In this document: positions 51,257-60,323 of the stretch, piece by piece
Layout of the letters: each line of letters starts with the position of its first letter
Position numbering within the stretch: position 1 is the first letter of the stretch
Assembly (NCBI RefSeq): GCF_014705615.1
Contig: NZ_JACXJA010000044.1
Location: 1 to 64,000 of the forward strand
Direction: 5' to 3'
DNA from: Paenibacillus oceani
GTDB lineage: Bacteria; Bacillota; Bacilli; Paenibacillales; NBRC-103111
Length of the DNA stretch: 64,000 bases
Made by a program: the position numbers and the translations under genes
Notes under the pieces: generated by a model
Databases searched by the model: none
Told to the model about the DNA's origin: nothing
The model's input: the letters and a program-made list of their open reading frames with translations, nothing else

Positions 51257-54200
51257 TCAAGGCAAAACAATCTGTTGATTCGGATAAATCCGGTTCGGAT
51301 TCGTCAATTTGTTCAACTGCTGCAGCAACTGCCAAGTCGTGCCGTACTGCTTGGCGATTTTCCACAAGCTGTCTCCCTGCTTGACGACGTATACGTTCGG
51401 CAGCGCCTCCGGAGTCGTGACGCCGCCCGGCGCCACTGAAGAATCACCTGCATCCGTACCGGCCGCTACCGTAATGCGTCCGGCAGTGCCTACCGCAACT
51501 TCACCGGTCTTCTGAATGTAACGGATGACCGATTCTTCGAGCGACGAGTAGTCGCCGGCGAGCGGCTGGTCTTTAAACATCGTATATTGATCGCCGCCTG
51601 CCGCCATGAAGTCGTTAGTCGCCATCAGATACGTTTTGTTCAAGTCCACAGGCTCGCTGCCGATCTGGAGCGACTGTACCCGGGCGCCCTTCGGCTTCGA
51701 CGGATCGATCGCGAACGTCATGCCGCCCACATGCGGGAAGGAGCCCGCCGAATCGGGATACGCTCCGACGCCGTGCTCGAGCGCCGCCAGCAAGTCCGCG
51801 CCGGTAACACGCTTGGTCTGAATATAGTTGCCGAACGGCAGCACCGTAATCACTTGGCCTTTCGTAATCGAACCGGCCGGGATCGAGGCCCGGATTCCGC
51901 CGCCGTTGGTGATGGCCACGTCGGCGCCGGTCTCGTCCAGCATCGCATCGGTAATCAGGTTGCCGAGGTTCGTCTCGCCTGTACGCACGTTATCGCGTTC
52001 CCCGACCAGGTTCACCGCCGAGCGGCCCACCGCTTCGGACAGCACGATCTCCTGCTCTTCCTTGACCTTCTTCACGATGTCCGCCACCGTCGGATCGGGC
52101 TGGACGGCATCCGCCTGCTTGCGGCTGAATAACCGCGATTCCTTGTTCGTTACGTCTTGACCGCTCACAGTCAATTCCACGACGCCGACATGTTTGCCGT
52201 ACTCGCCGGTTTGAGCGATCAGCGTGTCGCCTGCGACACGGCCGTTCTCCAGCATCGTGTGGCTGTGACCGTCGATAATCACGTCGATTCCCTTCACCTG
52301 CTCCGCCACTTTGAGGCTCGTATCGACGCTTGAAGCGTCCATTCCGAGATGGGACAGCCCCACGACGACGTCCGCTTTGCCTTCCAGCTCCGCCACCATG
52401 CGCAGGCCTTCCTCGACCGGATCGGCGAACGTTAATCCTTCCACATTTTTCGGATGCGTCTTATACAGCGTCTCCGGCGTCGCCAGCCCGAAGATGCCGA
52501 CACGGACGCCGCCGACGGTCTTCACTACATACGGCTCCAGAAGGCGGCTACCGTCCGCTTTGTACACGTTGGCCGCCAGCATCGGATAGTTCGCCTGACC
52601 GGCCAGCTCCACGAGACGGCCACTGCCGTAGTTGTAATCGTGGTTGCCGGTCGTCATCGCATCGAAGCCGATCGCGTTCATGATGCTGACGATGCTTTCG
52701 CCGCGCACCAGATTGGCGATCGTCTGCCCGTGCAGCGTATCGCCCGCATCCAGCACGAGCGTGTTCGGATTGGACGCGCGAATTTCTTTTATCACGGACG
52801 ACAGCTTCGCATAGCCGATATGTTCGGCCGATTCTTCCACGCGGGAGTGCATATCGTTCACATGCACGATCGAGATTTTAGTTCCTTGGCCGCCGCTGCC
52901 AACACTGCCCGAAGCGGGAGTGATCTCGTACACGCCGACCGTGCCGGACACCTCATAGCCGACGAGTAGCAGCGCGTTGCCGGTCGGGCTTTGCTCCGCC
53001 GGTACGAAGCGGAGCCCCTCCGGACCGCTGTCGCCGCCATTCTCCTGCGTAAAGTCGCGGGAGTTGAAATACGTGGCGAATAACGGCTTCGCCGGATCGC
53101 TGATGTCGTATACCATAATGCCGCCGACCCGCTCCAGACCGATGAACGCATACGTCTTCCCGGCAATTTCGCCGATCTTCACGTCTTCTGGCTCCGGACC
53201 CTTGTCGTCGCTCCGGTCGTCGAAGCCGAGCTTGCTGTTGCTTGCATTAAACTGCTTCGGCAGCGCCTTGGCCGTAATCCGCTCGAAATCTTCGCCGCTG
53301 TCGTACACGAGGCTCATGTCGCTCGTATCCCAGATCGAGAAGGACCGGGCGCCCAGGCCATAGATCGCGTTATACTTGCCGTCCGCACCTAGGCCCATCG
53401 TGTTCGTCATCAGCAGCCTTCCCAGCTGTGATTCGTCGTACAGCCCTTCCGCGACCATCGCGTCAAGCTGCTCCTGCGAAAAGCCTTTGTAAAACTCGGC
53501 TTTTAATGCCAAGTTGTCGAGCTCGTCCGCTACCCGGGTTTCTTCGCTAAAAGCTTCATAGTCCCGCGTATCGCCTTCGTTGGCGGTAACAAGATACGTT
53601 TTGCCCCCGGCGCTGTACGTCTCGGCGCCGTCCGGCATATACAGCCCCAGCACAGGCCACGGACGAACGTTTACCGCCTTGTCTTTATTCGACGCATCGA
53701 ATCCGTTTCCGCTGACGGAATGATCTTTGACGCCGAGTCCTTTGACTTTGGTGAATTTATTCGTAACCAGATCCAGCACGGCGACCGCATTGTTCTCCTG
53801 CAGCGTCACATAAGCAGTCTTGCCGTCCTTCGCAACCGCGATATATTCCGGTTCGAAGTCTTGAGCCGCCGCCGCTCCCGGCTTGCCGATCCGGACATTG
53901 TCCGCGATGACAGACGGATCGTCGAAGCGCACCGTAGTCGCCGTCGCCTGCGAGGCGCCGCCGCCAAGGTCGATCACGGTGACGGAGCCTTCCGGATCGA
54001 CAGTATAATCGTCCGACGGCTGTCCTTCGTTGGCGACGAGCACTTTGCTTCCGTCCGGAGTGAACGTCAGCATATCGGGCAGAGCACCAGCCTCCAGCAC
54101 CCGGACAAGCTTGCCGTCCCGATCCAGCAGCGCGACATGGCCGTTCTCCTGCTCCGGATCGTTCGGTACGGCTACCGCGACCACATCGCCTTTCGGGCTG

Positions 54201-54574
54201 ACGGCCACGCTCGTAGGGCCGGTCGTCTTGCCGAGACGGGCATCCAGATCGCCGAGTGTTATTCTTTGTACGTGGGTCAAGGAGGTCAAGCTCTGTCCCG
54301 CTTTTAACCCAGACAAGTCCAGGATATCCAGCCGCTTGTCATAACCGTTTACGACATAAGCCCGTTTCAGCCCCGCATCGTATGCGATAATTTCCGCACC
54401 GCTCTTGTCCCATTTCGCACCGCTCGAATAACTCGCTACATGTTTGACGCCCAGGACGCCGGTGCCTTCCTGCACCCAGGACGCCGGTTCCGCCGCATAC
54501 GCATAACTTCCGAACTGGGCGAAGACAAGCAATCCCGCGACCGTCCCTGTCAGTTTTCCCCTCCACGATATCAT
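51257..54574 (-). CDS. Secreted 5'-nucleotidase/2',3'-cyclic phosphodiesterase family protein with N-terminal propeller and C-terminal LysM domain
   Basis: A 1105-residue surface enzyme. A signal peptide (MISWRGKLTGTVAGLLVFAQ) is followed by a propeller-like choice-of-anchor domain of ~530 residues (LYMPDGAETYSAGGKTYLVT; PEDVKIGEIAGKTYAFIGLE). The metallophosphatase domain begins near residue 570 (ISIVHVNDMHSRVEESAEH; LVLDAGDTLHGQTIANLV; AMTTGNHDYNYG) and the 5'-nucleotidase C-terminal domain with the substrate-binding ITNGGGIRASIPAGSI lies near 870-1000. The protein ends in a LysM domain (YVVKQGDSLWKIAKQYG, about 1063) that binds peptidoglycan. It would release phosphate from extracellular nucleotides. 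ATG 54574 has GGAGG seven bases upstream. Its last 72 bases recur at 40801-40872. Confidence 0.94.
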   Translation of the reverse strand: MISWRGKLTGTVAGLLVFAQFGSYAYAAEPASWVQEGTGVLGVKHVASYSSGAKWDKSGAEIIAYDAGLKRAYVVNGYDKRLDILDLSGLKAGQSLTSLTHVQRITLGDLDARLGKTTGPTSVAVSPKGDVVAVAVPNDPEQENGHVALLDRDGKLVRVLEAGALPDMLTFTPDGSKVLVANEGQPSDDYTVDPEGSVTVIDLGGGASQATATTVRFDDPSVIADNVRIGKPGAAAAQDFEPEYIAVAKDGKTAYVTLQENNAVAVLDLVTNKFTKVKGLGVKDHSVSGNGFDASNKDKAVNVRPWPVLGLYMPDGAETYSAGGKTYLVTANEGDTRDYEAFSEETRVADELDNLALKAEFYKGFSQEQLDAMVAEGLYDESQLGRLLMTNTMGLGADGKYNAIYGLGARSFSIWDTSDMSLVYDSGEDFERITAKALPKQFNASNSKLGFDDRSDDKGPEPEDVKIGEIAGKTYAFIGLERVGGIMVYDISDPAKPLFATYFNSRDFTQENGGDSGPEGLRFVPAEQSPTGNALLLVGYEVSGTVGVYEITPASGSVGSGGQGTKISIVHVNDMHSRVEESAEHIGYAKLSSVIKEIRASNPNTLVLDAGDTLHGQTIANLVRGESIVSIMNAIGFDAMTTGNHDYNYGSGRLVELAGQANYPMLAANVYKADGSRLLEPYVVKTVGGVRVGIFGLATPETLYKTHPKNVEGLTFADPVEEGLRMVAELEGKADVVVGLSHLGMDASSVDTSLKVAEQVKGIDVIIDGHSHTMLENGRVAGDTLIAQTGEYGKHVGVVELTVSGQDVTNKESRLFSRKQADAVQPDPTVADIVKKVKEEQEIVLSEAVGRSAVNLVGERDNVRTGETNLGNLITDAMLDETGADVAITNGGGIRASIPAGSITKGQVITVLPFGNYIQTKRVTGADLLAALEHGVGAYPDSAGSFPHVGGMTFAIDPSKPKGARVQSLQIGSEPVDLNKTYLMATNDFMAAGGDQYTMFKDQPLAGDYSSLEESVIRYIQKTGEVAVGTAGRITVAAGTDAGDSSVAPGGVTTPEALPNVYVVKQGDSLWKIAKQYGTTWQLLQQLNKLTNPNRIYPNQQIVLP

Positions 54575-54821
54575 TCCTGTACCTCCAAAGGTTTGTATGA
54601 AGCGATCCAACGCCCTTATTGTAACGAAGGAATGTAATCGGAAAGCCGGGGATTTGTTAAGCGGATGTCAATTATGCGGACAATCGGTGCGTTAGGAATG
54701 CGGCGCTAAAATTGTATATATCCAACTAAGATTCTGCATGTTAACCGAATCCGGCATGTTATAAGCTAAATGGTGTAAGGCATTCCGATCACGATGATCA
54801 GAGCAGAAAGAAGGGGAAAAC
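54575..54821. promoter_or_regulatory. Divergent promoter region, nucleotidase and FAD oxidoreductase
   Basis: The 247-base gap between the leftward nucleotidase and rightward oxidoreductase genes contains a rightward extended -10 (TGTTATAAGC, about 54758-54767). Directly repeated GCATGTTA words (54736-54743 and 54754-54761, period 18) lie just upstream of and overlapping it and could be regulator half-sites. Confidence 0.45.
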
Positions 54822-56372
54822 GTGACCAATTTCAGCCTATTGCGCTACTACGCTCCCTCTGAAAAAAGGGACAAACCGGAGCGCGTGCAAGCCGATTTGT
54901 GCATATACGGAGGATCGCCGGCCGGTATTGCTGCCGCTGTGCAAGCAAGCCGGATGGGACTGAAAGCCGTTATCGCCGAGTTCGGACAACACTTGGGCGG
55001 ATTAACGGCCAGCGGACTCGGACGGACCGACTTCGGCCACAAAACGTCTCTTGGCGGCATCGCCAAAGAGTTTTACCAAAAACTCGGGAGCCATTACGGA
55101 AGCGACGAACCGGAAGGAACGGCCTGGTTCATGGAACCGCATGTCGCCGAGCGTATTTTCACCGAATGGGTGGAACAAGCCGGCGTGCCGGTTTACTACG
55201 GACAGCACCTGTCGGGCGTGGAGAAGCAAAACGGTAAAATCGTGCAAATCACGATGGAAAACGGCAACGTATTCCGCGCTGATGCTTTTATCGATGCTAC
55301 GTACGAGGGAGACTTGTTCGCCCGGGCCGGAGTCTCCTATCATGTCGGCAGAGAAGCGAACGAAGTGCATAAAGAAACGTGGAACGGCATCCAATTCGGC
55401 TCGCCGTGGCATACATTCAAAGCTTGGGTCGATCCTTTCGTAAAGGAAGGAAAACCCGACAGCGGTCTGCTGTACGGCGTCTCCGACGCTGCGCCGGGCA
55501 TCCAGGGACAGGGAGACCGTTCCATCCAGGCGTACAACTTCCGGATCTGCCTGACCGACATCCCGGAAAACCGGGTACCCTTCCCGGCGCCTCCAGGGTA
55601 CGACCCCGGCAAGTTCGCCCTGTTGTCCCGTTACCTTCAAGCGGGCGTATGGGACGCGCTGACCCTGCACAAGCCGATGCCGAACGGCAAAACCGATCTT
55701 AACAACTTCGGAGCGGTCAGCACCGATCATATCGGAGCGAACCACGCCTGGCCTGAAGCGGATTACGCCCAGCGCGAGCGGATGTTCCAGGAGCATGTTC
55801 ATTACAACCTCGGCATGCTGCACTTTTTGGCCAACGATGAAAGCGTTCCCGAACCGGTGCGCCGGGAAGTAAGCCGCTGGGGACTGCCTGCCGACGAGTT
55901 TACAAGCACGGCCAACTGGCCTCACTACTTGTACGTCCGTGAAGGAAGACGGATGATCGGCGAAGTGGTCATGAACCAGAATCATTGTCTCAAATACTTG
56001 AAAGCGGAAGATTCCGTCGGTCTCGCCTCCTACGGCATGGACTCGCATAACTGCCGCAGGATCGTGCTGGACGGCCGCTGCGTCAACGAGGGAGACGTCG
56101 AAATACCGGTAAGCGGTCCTTACCCGATCTCGTACCGGTCCATCGTCCCGAAGGGAGACGAATGTACGAACCTGCTCGTACCGGTCTGTCTGTCTTCCTC
56201 CCATATCGCATACGGATCGATCCGGATGGAGCCGGTGTTTATGGTGCTCGGCCAATCTGCGGCTACCGCGGCGGCACTTGCACTGAGAGACGGCCGCGCC
56301 GTGCAGGATGTCGATTACGCCCTGCTGCGCAAACAGCTGCTCCAGGACGGTCAAACTTTGGATGTCAACTAA
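54822..56372 (+). CDS. FAD-dependent oxidoreductase (FAD_oxidored family), paralogue
   Basis: A 516-residue flavoprotein with the same length and order of motifs as the gene at 2.7-4.3 kb (IYGGSPAGIAAAVQASRMG; GGLTASGLGRTDFG; MDSHNCRRIVLDGRCVNEG). The two are a clear duplicate pair. It starts with a GTG five bases after AAGGGG. The binding-protein gene follows 23 bases after its stop, so the pair is one operon, and an AraC gene follows in the opposite direction. The oxidation substrate is unknown. Confidence 0.9.
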   Translation: MTNFSLLRYYAPSEKRDKPERVQADLCIYGGSPAGIAAAVQASRMGLKAVIAEFGQHLGGLTASGLGRTDFGHKTSLGGIAKEFYQKLGSHYGSDEPEGTAWFMEPHVAERIFTEWVEQAGVPVYYGQHLSGVEKQNGKIVQITMENGNVFRADAFIDATYEGDLFARAGVSYHVGREANEVHKETWNGIQFGSPWHTFKAWVDPFVKEGKPDSGLLYGVSDAAPGIQGQGDRSIQAYNFRICLTDIPENRVPFPAPPGYDPGKFALLSRYLQAGVWDALTLHKPMPNGKTDLNNFGAVSTDHIGANHAWPEADYAQRERMFQEHVHYNLGMLHFLANDESVPEPVRREVSRWGLPADEFTSTANWPHYLYVREGRRMIGEVVMNQNHCLKYLKAEDSVGLASYGMDSHNCRRIVLDGRCVNEGDVEIPVSGPYPISYRSIVPKGDECTNLLVPVCLSSSHIAYGSIRMEPVFMVLGQSAATAAALALRDGRAVQDVDYALLRKQLLQDGQTLDVN

Positions 56373-56395
56373 ACTTAACGAAAAGAGGGGTCAAC

Positions 56396-57739
56396 ATGCT
56401 TAACAAACAAAAACCGTTCCGTCGAACTGCAACGCTCGCCCTGACCCTCTGTCTGTCAGCCGCCGCCTTGGCGGCCTGCAGCCAGGGGGCCACACCGCCC
56501 GCCAGCACCGCAGGCGACAACAGCCAGCAGCCGAAGACGCCGGAGAAACCGAAAGAGCCGGTGGAGCTCGTCTTTTACGCCATTAACGGCGATCCCGAGG
56601 ACAGCTTCAACTACCGGTTCGGAGACGATATCCGCAAAAAGTTTCCGGACTATACGATCAAGTATATTTTCAACCAAAAAGGGATGACGCTGCCGGAGAT
56701 GATCGCTTCCGGAACGCGGTTCGACATTACGTACCATGCAGTCGGGTTTTATGAAAACTTCCTGATCCCGAACGGGCTTCACTATGATATGACCGAGCTG
56801 ATCAAAAAGCACGGAGTCGACCTGAACCGGTTCGAATCCACCTCCATCGAAGCGATCCGTCAATTGTCCGGCGGTAAGATGTACAGTTTGCCCGTCTACG
56901 GAAACAACATTGTCCTCTATTACAACAAATCGATTTTCGACAAATTCGGCGTGCCGTATCCGAAGGAAGGGATGACCTGGAAACAAACGATGGATCTGGC
57001 CAAAAATTTGACCCGCCAGGACGGAGGAGTGCAATATCACGGGTTCGGTATGACGCCCACCTTGCTGACCCGGATGAATCCGCTTTCGATACCGAACGCC
57101 GATCTGGCATCGAATACGCCGACGATTAATAAAAACGAATCTTGGAAGCGCTTTTACCAAACGTTTTTCCTCGATCCGCAGCCGTCACCGGGAATGTTGC
57201 AGAATATTCCGAGCACCACCGCCTTCGTGAACGAGAAAAATGTGGCGATGATGGCTTATTTATCGAGTCTCATTACGATCTGGACGGATCAGTTGAAACA
57301 GGTCGACTGGGATATCGTGCCTCTGCCCAGCTTCGAGGACATCCCGGGAACCGGATCCCAGATCAATTCGATCAACTTCGGCATAACGAACATCGCCAAA
57401 GACAAGGATGCCGCCATGGAAGTTCTCGCTTATATGACTTCGGACGAATTCCAGTCCCGCTTGTCCAAAAAAGGGATTATGCCGGTGCTCAAAAGCGATG
57501 AGGTCCGCAAAGTGCTCGGATCGGAGTCCGAGTTCAAGGATAAAAACTTCAAGGCGATCTTCCAGAACAAGCCGGCCCCGATTCCGCCAAAAGCGCTTTA
57601 CGACGCCGAGATGGTCAATATTTACGCCAAGTACGGAACCGAAATCTGGAAAGGAACGACCGATATCAACACGGCTTCCCGCCAAGCGGAAGAAGAAGCG
57701 AAGAAAAAAATCGAGGAGTTTCTGAACAAACCGAAATAA
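56396..57739 (+). CDS. ABC-type extracellular solute-binding lipoprotein, orphan
   Basis: A 447-residue lipoprotein with lipobox LAAC (Cys28), a Gln/Ser/Pro linker and the subfamily motif YNKSIFDKFGVPYPKEG, then TWKQT. Cotranscribed with the FAD oxidoreductase (23-base gap, GAGGGG ribosome binding site). The C-terminus is the same charged helix as in the three other orphan members (ASRQAEEEAKKKIEEF). No permease is encoded nearby, and it most likely works with a distant permease pair. Confidence 0.93.
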   Translation: MLNKQKPFRRTATLALTLCLSAAALAACSQGATPPASTAGDNSQQPKTPEKPKEPVELVFYAINGDPEDSFNYRFGDDIRKKFPDYTIKYIFNQKGMTLPEMIASGTRFDITYHAVGFYENFLIPNGLHYDMTELIKKHGVDLNRFESTSIEAIRQLSGGKMYSLPVYGNNIVLYYNKSIFDKFGVPYPKEGMTWKQTMDLAKNLTRQDGGVQYHGFGMTPTLLTRMNPLSIPNADLASNTPTINKNESWKRFYQTFFLDPQPSPGMLQNIPSTTAFVNEKNVAMMAYLSSLITIWTDQLKQVDWDIVPLPSFEDIPGTGSQINSINFGITNIAKDKDAAMEVLAYMTSDEFQSRLSKKGIMPVLKSDEVRKVLGSESEFKDKNFKAIFQNKPAPIPPKALYDAEMVNIYAKYGTEIWKGTTDINTASRQAEEEAKKKIEEFLNKPK

Positions 57740-57778
57740 GCTTGCGGCCGCTTGCAGCCGGCAAGTATCGTTAGTCCA

Positions 57779-57819
57779 AGCGGGACGATCAGCCGACATG
57801 GCCGGTTGTCCCGCTTTTT
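57779..57819 (+). terminator. Rho-independent terminator after binding-protein gene
   Basis: A stem of the type AGCGGGAC/GTCCCGCT with an internal second stem is followed by five T. It ends the rightward oxidoreductase/binding-protein operon and lies 40 bases after the stop codon. Confidence 0.85.
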
Positions 57820-57835
57820 CTCATGCAGCGCAGCC

Positions 57836-58651
57836 TCAAGGTGTCGCCAGACCGTTCAGCTTGCGGTAATGCGACGGGTTCATTTTACTGTAATGGGTAA
57901 AGACGCGGCTAAAATAAAATCCGTTCTCGTACCCGCACAACCGGGCGATATGATCAATCGTATATTCCGTCTGCACGAGCAGCGTCTTTGCTTTCTCCAT
58001 CCGCACCGAGATCAGGTAACGGGAAGGAGCGATCCCGAACACGTGCTGAAACCTGCGGGTCAGCTGGACCGGGTGAATATGAAGCTTGGCCGCTACGTCC
58101 TGCAGCCGGATCTCGCGAAACGCATGGCGGTCGATGATCGCCTTCGCTTCCTTCATCAGCTTGTCTTCGGCCAGCAGGCTGGAGATCGCCAGCGTCTCCG
58201 CATCCATCTGGAACAGCATCCATATATCGTTGAGGAAATGCTGCTTCCATATCCTCCTTTGCGCGTGATCCATCCGTTCGAGGACGAGGAGATGCCGGAA
58301 ATTGTTATACAGGCGACTCTGCTCGCTTGTCGTATATTTAAAGGAAAACAACCGGCGAAGCATATCGATCGAGCGCTCCTCGGCTGCCGCATAGTTGTCG
58401 TGCATTTTACATATGAAATAATGAAACGATAACGGGACGATCACCTCGCGCTTGAACTCCATGAAGGGCGGGCAAAACACCACATCGCCTCCCGTCGCTT
58501 CCCCTTCCACATTATCGATCGAATAGCGAAATCGTCCGTTCTCGATGGCGAACATCGTCCAGGCCGGTTCTTTTGTGACCCGTTTCACAAATTGCGGTTT
58601 CTCTTTCCAATAATCACCGTAAATGACTGACACCGGATATGCTGTTTCCAC
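57836..58651 (-). CDS. AraC family transcriptional regulator, paralogue
   Basis: A 271-residue regulator highly similar to the gene at 1.9-2.7 kb: N-terminal sensing part (ENGRFRYSIDNVEGEATGGD and VVFCPPFMEFKREV) and the C-terminal AraC double helix-turn-helix (IDHIARLCGYENGFYFSRVF). Start is a GTG with AGGAGG nine bases upstream. It converges on the FAD oxidoreductase/binding-protein operon from the right, separated by that operon's terminator. The duplicated pairing makes it the probable regulator of that operon. Confidence 0.93.
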   Translation of the reverse strand: METAYPVSVIYGDYWKEKPQFVKRVTKEPAWTMFAIENGRFRYSIDNVEGEATGGDVVFCPPFMEFKREVIVPLSFHYFICKMHDNYAAAEERSIDMLRRLFSFKYTTSEQSRLYNNFRHLLVLERMDHAQRRIWKQHFLNDIWMLFQMDAETLAISSLLAEDKLMKEAKAIIDRHAFREIRLQDVAAKLHIHPVQLTRRFQHVFGIAPSRYLISVRMEKAKTLLVQTEYTIDHIARLCGYENGFYFSRVFTHYSKMNPSHYRKLNGLATP

Positions 58652-58754
58652 CTGTTATCGCCTCCTGGTCTCCGTTTCCGTCACTTCCCGTTGTTTTCGA
58701 CGAAAAGCCTCCCGTTTCCTCCATCATAGGCGGTGCAAATCTCATTCATGCCAA

Positions 58755-58796
58755 CAAAAAAACCGTCCCTGCAAAATGGCAAGCAGGCAACGGTTG
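58755..58796 (-). terminator. Rho-independent terminator of the SEC-C gene
   Basis: A stem of the type AACCGT-CCTGC / GCAGG-ACGGTT is followed on the minus strand by a run of seven T. It lies just downstream of the leftward SEC-C gene stop codon. Confidence 0.85.
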
Positions 58797-58818
58797 TGGA
58801 TGCGATTCGGTGCGGGAG

Positions 58819-60027
58819 TCAGGCTCCGCAGCATTTCTTGAATTTTTTGCCGCTCCCGCAAGGGCAGCGGTCGTTCCGCCCAACCTTCGCTTTCGTCGCG
58901 AAATCGTATACGACTGCTTTGGCCGCATCGTCGGACTCCCCGCCGGTTGCGGCGGCTGCCGACAGCTCGATCGAGGTAAACCCTTTGAGAAACCATTGTC
59001 TCGTGCTGTTGAACAACACTCTCGTATAGTCCATGAACGCCCGGACTGTCTCGAGGTCGCTCATGTCCAGATTAGATTGCAGAAACTGAATGACGTTGCC
59101 CGGGCTGTCGCCGATCCGGACCGCATAGATGCATTCCTCCACCAGATCGTCCGCTTCCTGCCGGTCGATTCCGTACTCTCTGCGAATATAATCGCTCATC
59201 GCCTGAAAGCCCGGATTCCTGTCGACGAAATCCGGTTCTCCCGCAAGCAGCAGCTGCTCTTTGGTGAACGGGTAGAACGGTATAGACGCCCTCGCCTCGT
59301 GCTCCTGCTTGACTTTGCCGGAGTCCCATACCCGGATATTGGAATACCCGATCTCGTCCAATTTGACCTGCCAATCATACTCGATGGAGTGTTCGATTAC
59401 CGAGATAAACTCGGCCCGATCCGGCTCTTCGCCGGTATAACGTGCGATCAGAGCGAGCAGCTCGTCCTCGGTCAGCGTACCGTAATAATAAAGCATTCCT
59501 TGCGTAAGCTTGATCCACGTCGTATTGCGCTGCACCGAATCCCGGTACGCCTTGGGAGACAGCTCGCGGAAGCTGTGGAGGATCTCCTCCGGCATGACGA
59601 GAGAGCGTTTGCCGTTCACCGTCCCGGAGAACAGGATTCCCCAGCTTGTAAAATACTCAACCTGACGGTTGTCCAGCGTCGATACAGCGACGCCGCCGCG
59701 CTCTGCGACTTGCTTGATAACCGCCAATCGGGCGTCGTCCAGCTTGGATATATACGAATACAGCCGCTCCGGGATGCTACGCTCCAGCACGCCGATCAGC
59801 TCCTGCTTTTTCAAGGAGCTTACTCCAGTTATATGATGATTCGACCGGATGGCCGACAATTCTTGCTTGTTCAGTCTGGAAAGCCCGCCCGCCAAGCCGA
59901 TCGGCGCCTCGATATCCGCCCACCGCTTTTCGTCTTCCTTGCTCTCCATTTTTCGTCTACTTTCTTTGGCAGCTTGCAAGGCGTTAAGCAGTTGCTGTTC
60001 TTCCTTCTTGCTCAGTTGTTTATCCAT
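58819..60027 (-). CDS. SEC-C motif domain protein
   Basis: A 402-residue cytoplasmic protein. The C-terminus carries the SEC-C zinc-binding motif CPCGSGKKFKKCCG (about residues 387-400), as at the end of SecA and of many unrelated proteins. The N-terminal part has an SAP/Rho_N-like pattern (LSRLNKQELSAIRSN and SSLKKQELIGVLE, about 50-85). The central ~270 residues have no recognised domain. The function is unknown; the zinc motif suggests protein or nucleic-acid contacts. It begins with a moderate ribosome binding site (GGAAAGGG). Confidence 0.8.
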   Translation of the reverse strand: MDKQLSKKEEQQLLNALQAAKESRRKMESKEDEKRWADIEAPIGLAGGLSRLNKQELSAIRSNHHITGVSSLKKQELIGVLERSIPERLYSYISKLDDARLAVIKQVAERGGVAVSTLDNRQVEYFTSWGILFSGTVNGKRSLVMPEEILHSFRELSPKAYRDSVQRNTTWIKLTQGMLYYYGTLTEDELLALIARYTGEEPDRAEFISVIEHSIEYDWQVKLDEIGYSNIRVWDSGKVKQEHEARASIPFYPFTKEQLLLAGEPDFVDRNPGFQAMSDYIRREYGIDRQEADDLVEECIYAVRIGDSPGNVIQFLQSNLDMSDLETVRAFMDYTRVLFNSTRQWFLKGFTSIELSAAAATGGESDDAAKAVVYDFATKAKVGRNDRCPCGSGKKFKKCCGA

Positions 60028-60323
60028 GCTACACCCTTTCCGAAAACGGCGAATCCTATCTCTGTAAGCCGCCGAGCTCCTTACTGAAATCCTGGTACAT
60101 CCTGTCCAATTAGCCGAACTATATAATACCAGTATACCCGGATAGGAGCAAGACCCGGATTCGGGTGATGTTCCGGGTCCGCCTCAGCGGCGGCCGCCCG
60201 GTCTGTGAACAAGATAGACTTCCGCTATGTCACACATCCCGGAATGCGTCATAATGTACAACTATCGGCGCCAATCGCGAACTGAATCCGTGCGGGTAAG
60301 GATTAGAGAAAGGGGGAACGCCA
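60028..60323. other. Intergenic region between divergent SEC-C and glycosyltransferase-like genes
   Basis: The 296-base gap contains a short GC-rich part (60160-60210) and the ribosome binding site of the rightward gene. I see no gene, no clear terminator and no operator. Confidence 0.4.

Noticed and set aside
55002-56354. A 450-codon antisense frame in the second oxidoreductase gene
   Set aside because: It is the mirror of the GC-rich coding frame, and the same kind of antisense frame occurs in other genes here.
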